This document shows, piece by piece, positions 62,800 to 64,000 of a DNA stretch of 64,000 nucleotides; the stretch's first letter is position 1, and every line of letters begins with the position of its first letter. The stretch comes from JOPF136 sp963773835 (lineage in GTDB: Bacteria > Acidobacteriota > Terriglobia > Acidiferrales > UBA7541): positions 458,402 through 522,401 of the forward strand of contig CAVZCQ010000003.1 of NCBI GenBank assembly GCA_963773835.1. The letters run 5' to 3'. The notes beneath the pieces were generated by a model. The model saw nothing but the letters and a program-made list of their open reading frames with translations, searched no databases and was not told the origin of the DNA. The translations under genes and the position numbers were made by a program.

Positions 62800-63838
62800 A
62801 GAGGTGGACTGGCATTAACGCGTAGGCGAGACTCATTGCCGTCGCGTCGTCTTCGCAGTGGTTCCATCGGGCATTTCGAGAGATCGAAATGAATTGCAAC
62901 GTTGCCCGAGCGGTCCGCCTGCTGGAGGCTGCCAATCTGCCTTTGCCCCAGCCGGTACGACAATTACCCCGTCTCTTTCGTAGTTGTATCGATGGCCGCA
63001 ACGACGGGCGTCCGAACCGAGCTGTCACAGCCGACTGAAGCCGCGCGACAATTCGCGTTCCCGCGGGCAAATCTTGCGTGGGTGCGCTGTCTTCCGGTCT
63101 TTCCGATACAGACCGCGGAGACGGGGTGGCCGAATTCGCTTGGGCACTCCGAACGAATACCAGTGAGGGTTCCCGCAGACCATCGGACTCCGCCGAGGCA
63201 CCAGATGCAGAACCGTGCGATGACTGCGGCGTCGGCACGGATCCTCCTGTCTGGCCCTTTTGCGAGTCGGAAAAGTCGACCTGGCCGATCGCATATTGCG
63301 CTGGCTTGCCCGGCAATTGCTTGCTTTCAATTGCTCCCCCAGTGCCTGGAGCCGTTTGAATCGGACGCGCCGTCCTGTTGACGTTACCGCTGTAACGCTT
63401 TGATTCCTGGACACGCCCTCCTGGCTTGTGTCCGCGCTCATCAGCGGTGTTACCGAACCCATTTGGTTTGTGGTCAGTTGGCCCGGGTTTCTCGCCGCCC
63501 CAAGTCCGGGTGCCGGGCGTCTCCCAGCTGCTGGATTCTTCGTCGCATTGGGAGACAAAACACGCCGAGAAAAAGCAGCAGCATGGCAATCGCTGCTCCT
63601 ACAAGCAGGAACAAAGATTTGCTGCGGTCACGCCCTTTTTGCTGCTGTGTTACGGCAGGTTTTTGTCCCGTCGCGCCCGTTCCAGGGCCTGTCGAAACAC
63701 CTCTCGCAATCGCGGAGGACGCTCGATCTCCGGCTCCTCGTTAGCCGCCTCCTCGACGGGAAGCTGTTCTGCGGTTGCGCTGGCGTGATTCTCAGGTTCC
63801 TGGGCGATGCTATTCCTCCGGTACGGTGCTGATTCCAA
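62800..63838 (-). pseudogene. TrbI/VirB10-like conjugation gene broken by many single-base indels
   Basis: Pieces in successive frames join into one TrbI-like protein. They are an N-terminal soluble part (PRLREVFRQALERARRDKNL, 63650 up), a membrane helix (SLFLLVGAAIAMLLLFLGVF), a linker ending SVTPLMSAD, DLREPSLVFV-type and LPAGTRIVARLQSAV segments (about 63030-63160), VIVVPAGAKA, LQQADRSGNVAIHFD, EMPDGTT and ATAMSLAYA. Each step needs one missing base restored, except one apparent extra base near GAKA. TrbI spans the periplasm in conjugative type IV secretion. Function is lost if the sequence is right. Confidence 0.75.
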
Positions 63839-63955
63839 ACCCGATGGGGATCAGGGCGGGACTATCGACTGCGCCCGACTCCGCGAGTTGCAGCAGAAGG
63901 GTTTCGTTTGACTGCTTGTAGGGCGGTCTCTCATCCTCGCATCCGTGCTGTCATA
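63810..63955 (-). pseudogene. C-terminal piece of an upstream gene at the window edge
   Basis: A frame reading ETLLLQLAESGAVDSPALIP and IGFGISTVPEE stops at 63810 (TAG), overlapping the TrbI-like start. An in-frame stop lies near 63955, perhaps another indel. It probably belongs to the same transfer operon; the family is not recognised. Confidence 0.3.
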
Positions 63956-64000
63956 TGTCGCATACCGCGGGAACGCTGTGTACGGCGCCCTTCTCCTGTT

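Overview
The window looks like a piece of an Acidobacteriota chromosome (my inference). It is GC-rich and densely coded. It carries many small palindromic repeats, a remnant of a REP-associated (RAYT) transposase, DinB/YfiT proteins, DUF2339, a decahaem-cytochrome/outer-membrane-barrel fusion and S9 peptidases, a mix common in that phylum. No rRNA or CRISPR array is present.

Positions 1-15,400 are ordinary chromosome: an M48 protease (cut by the window edge) overlapping a DUF2339 membrane protein, an outer-membrane barrel, a cysK-cysE cysteine operon, a DinB protein, a fused decahaem cytochrome/MtrB-PioB-like barrel divergent from a TAT-exported multicopper oxidase, then folC and plsC. In front of cysK lie a short Cys-rich reading frame and a strong intrinsic terminator, which together look like a cysteine attenuator.

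Positions 15,400-20,460 are accessory: an IS1595-family transposase; a probable non-coding operon of three hairpins and two non-canonical tRNAs in tandem (a Cys-type tRNA with an 8-bp acceptor and 4-bp T stem, and a Ser-like long-arm tRNA with a UAU anticodon); a RAYT fragment; and a cobalamin-riboswitch-like leader before a B12-binding radical SAM protein of the BchE type. MITE- and REP-like repeats follow and continue around purE.

Positions 20,460-46,600 are again core: purE, an SDR reductase, hslV-hslU, an FAH-family protein, an acyl-CoA carboxylase set (carboxyltransferase at 32.9 kb; biotin carboxylase and carrier at 38.4-40.4 kb), rpiA, an S9 peptidase, a SurA/PrsA-like isomerase, rpmB, a cytidylate-kinase-like protein and a DHA2 exporter. 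A citrate-synthase tail is left as a remnant.

From a broken tRNA-Ala (46,945) to the end is a genomic island: an IS3 transposase, an MscS channel, an AbiEi/AbiEii toxin-antitoxin pair, an NAD-binding epimerase-like protein, a ParB-like protein with plasmid-type small proteins, a HEPN-motif protein with small partners, a truncated IS1595 transposase, and DUF932 and TrbI/VirB10-like genes. The last two are broken by many single-base indels, so either they are decaying or the last 2 kb of sequence is inaccurate. About 20-bp IS-end-like repeats bound several cargo blocks.
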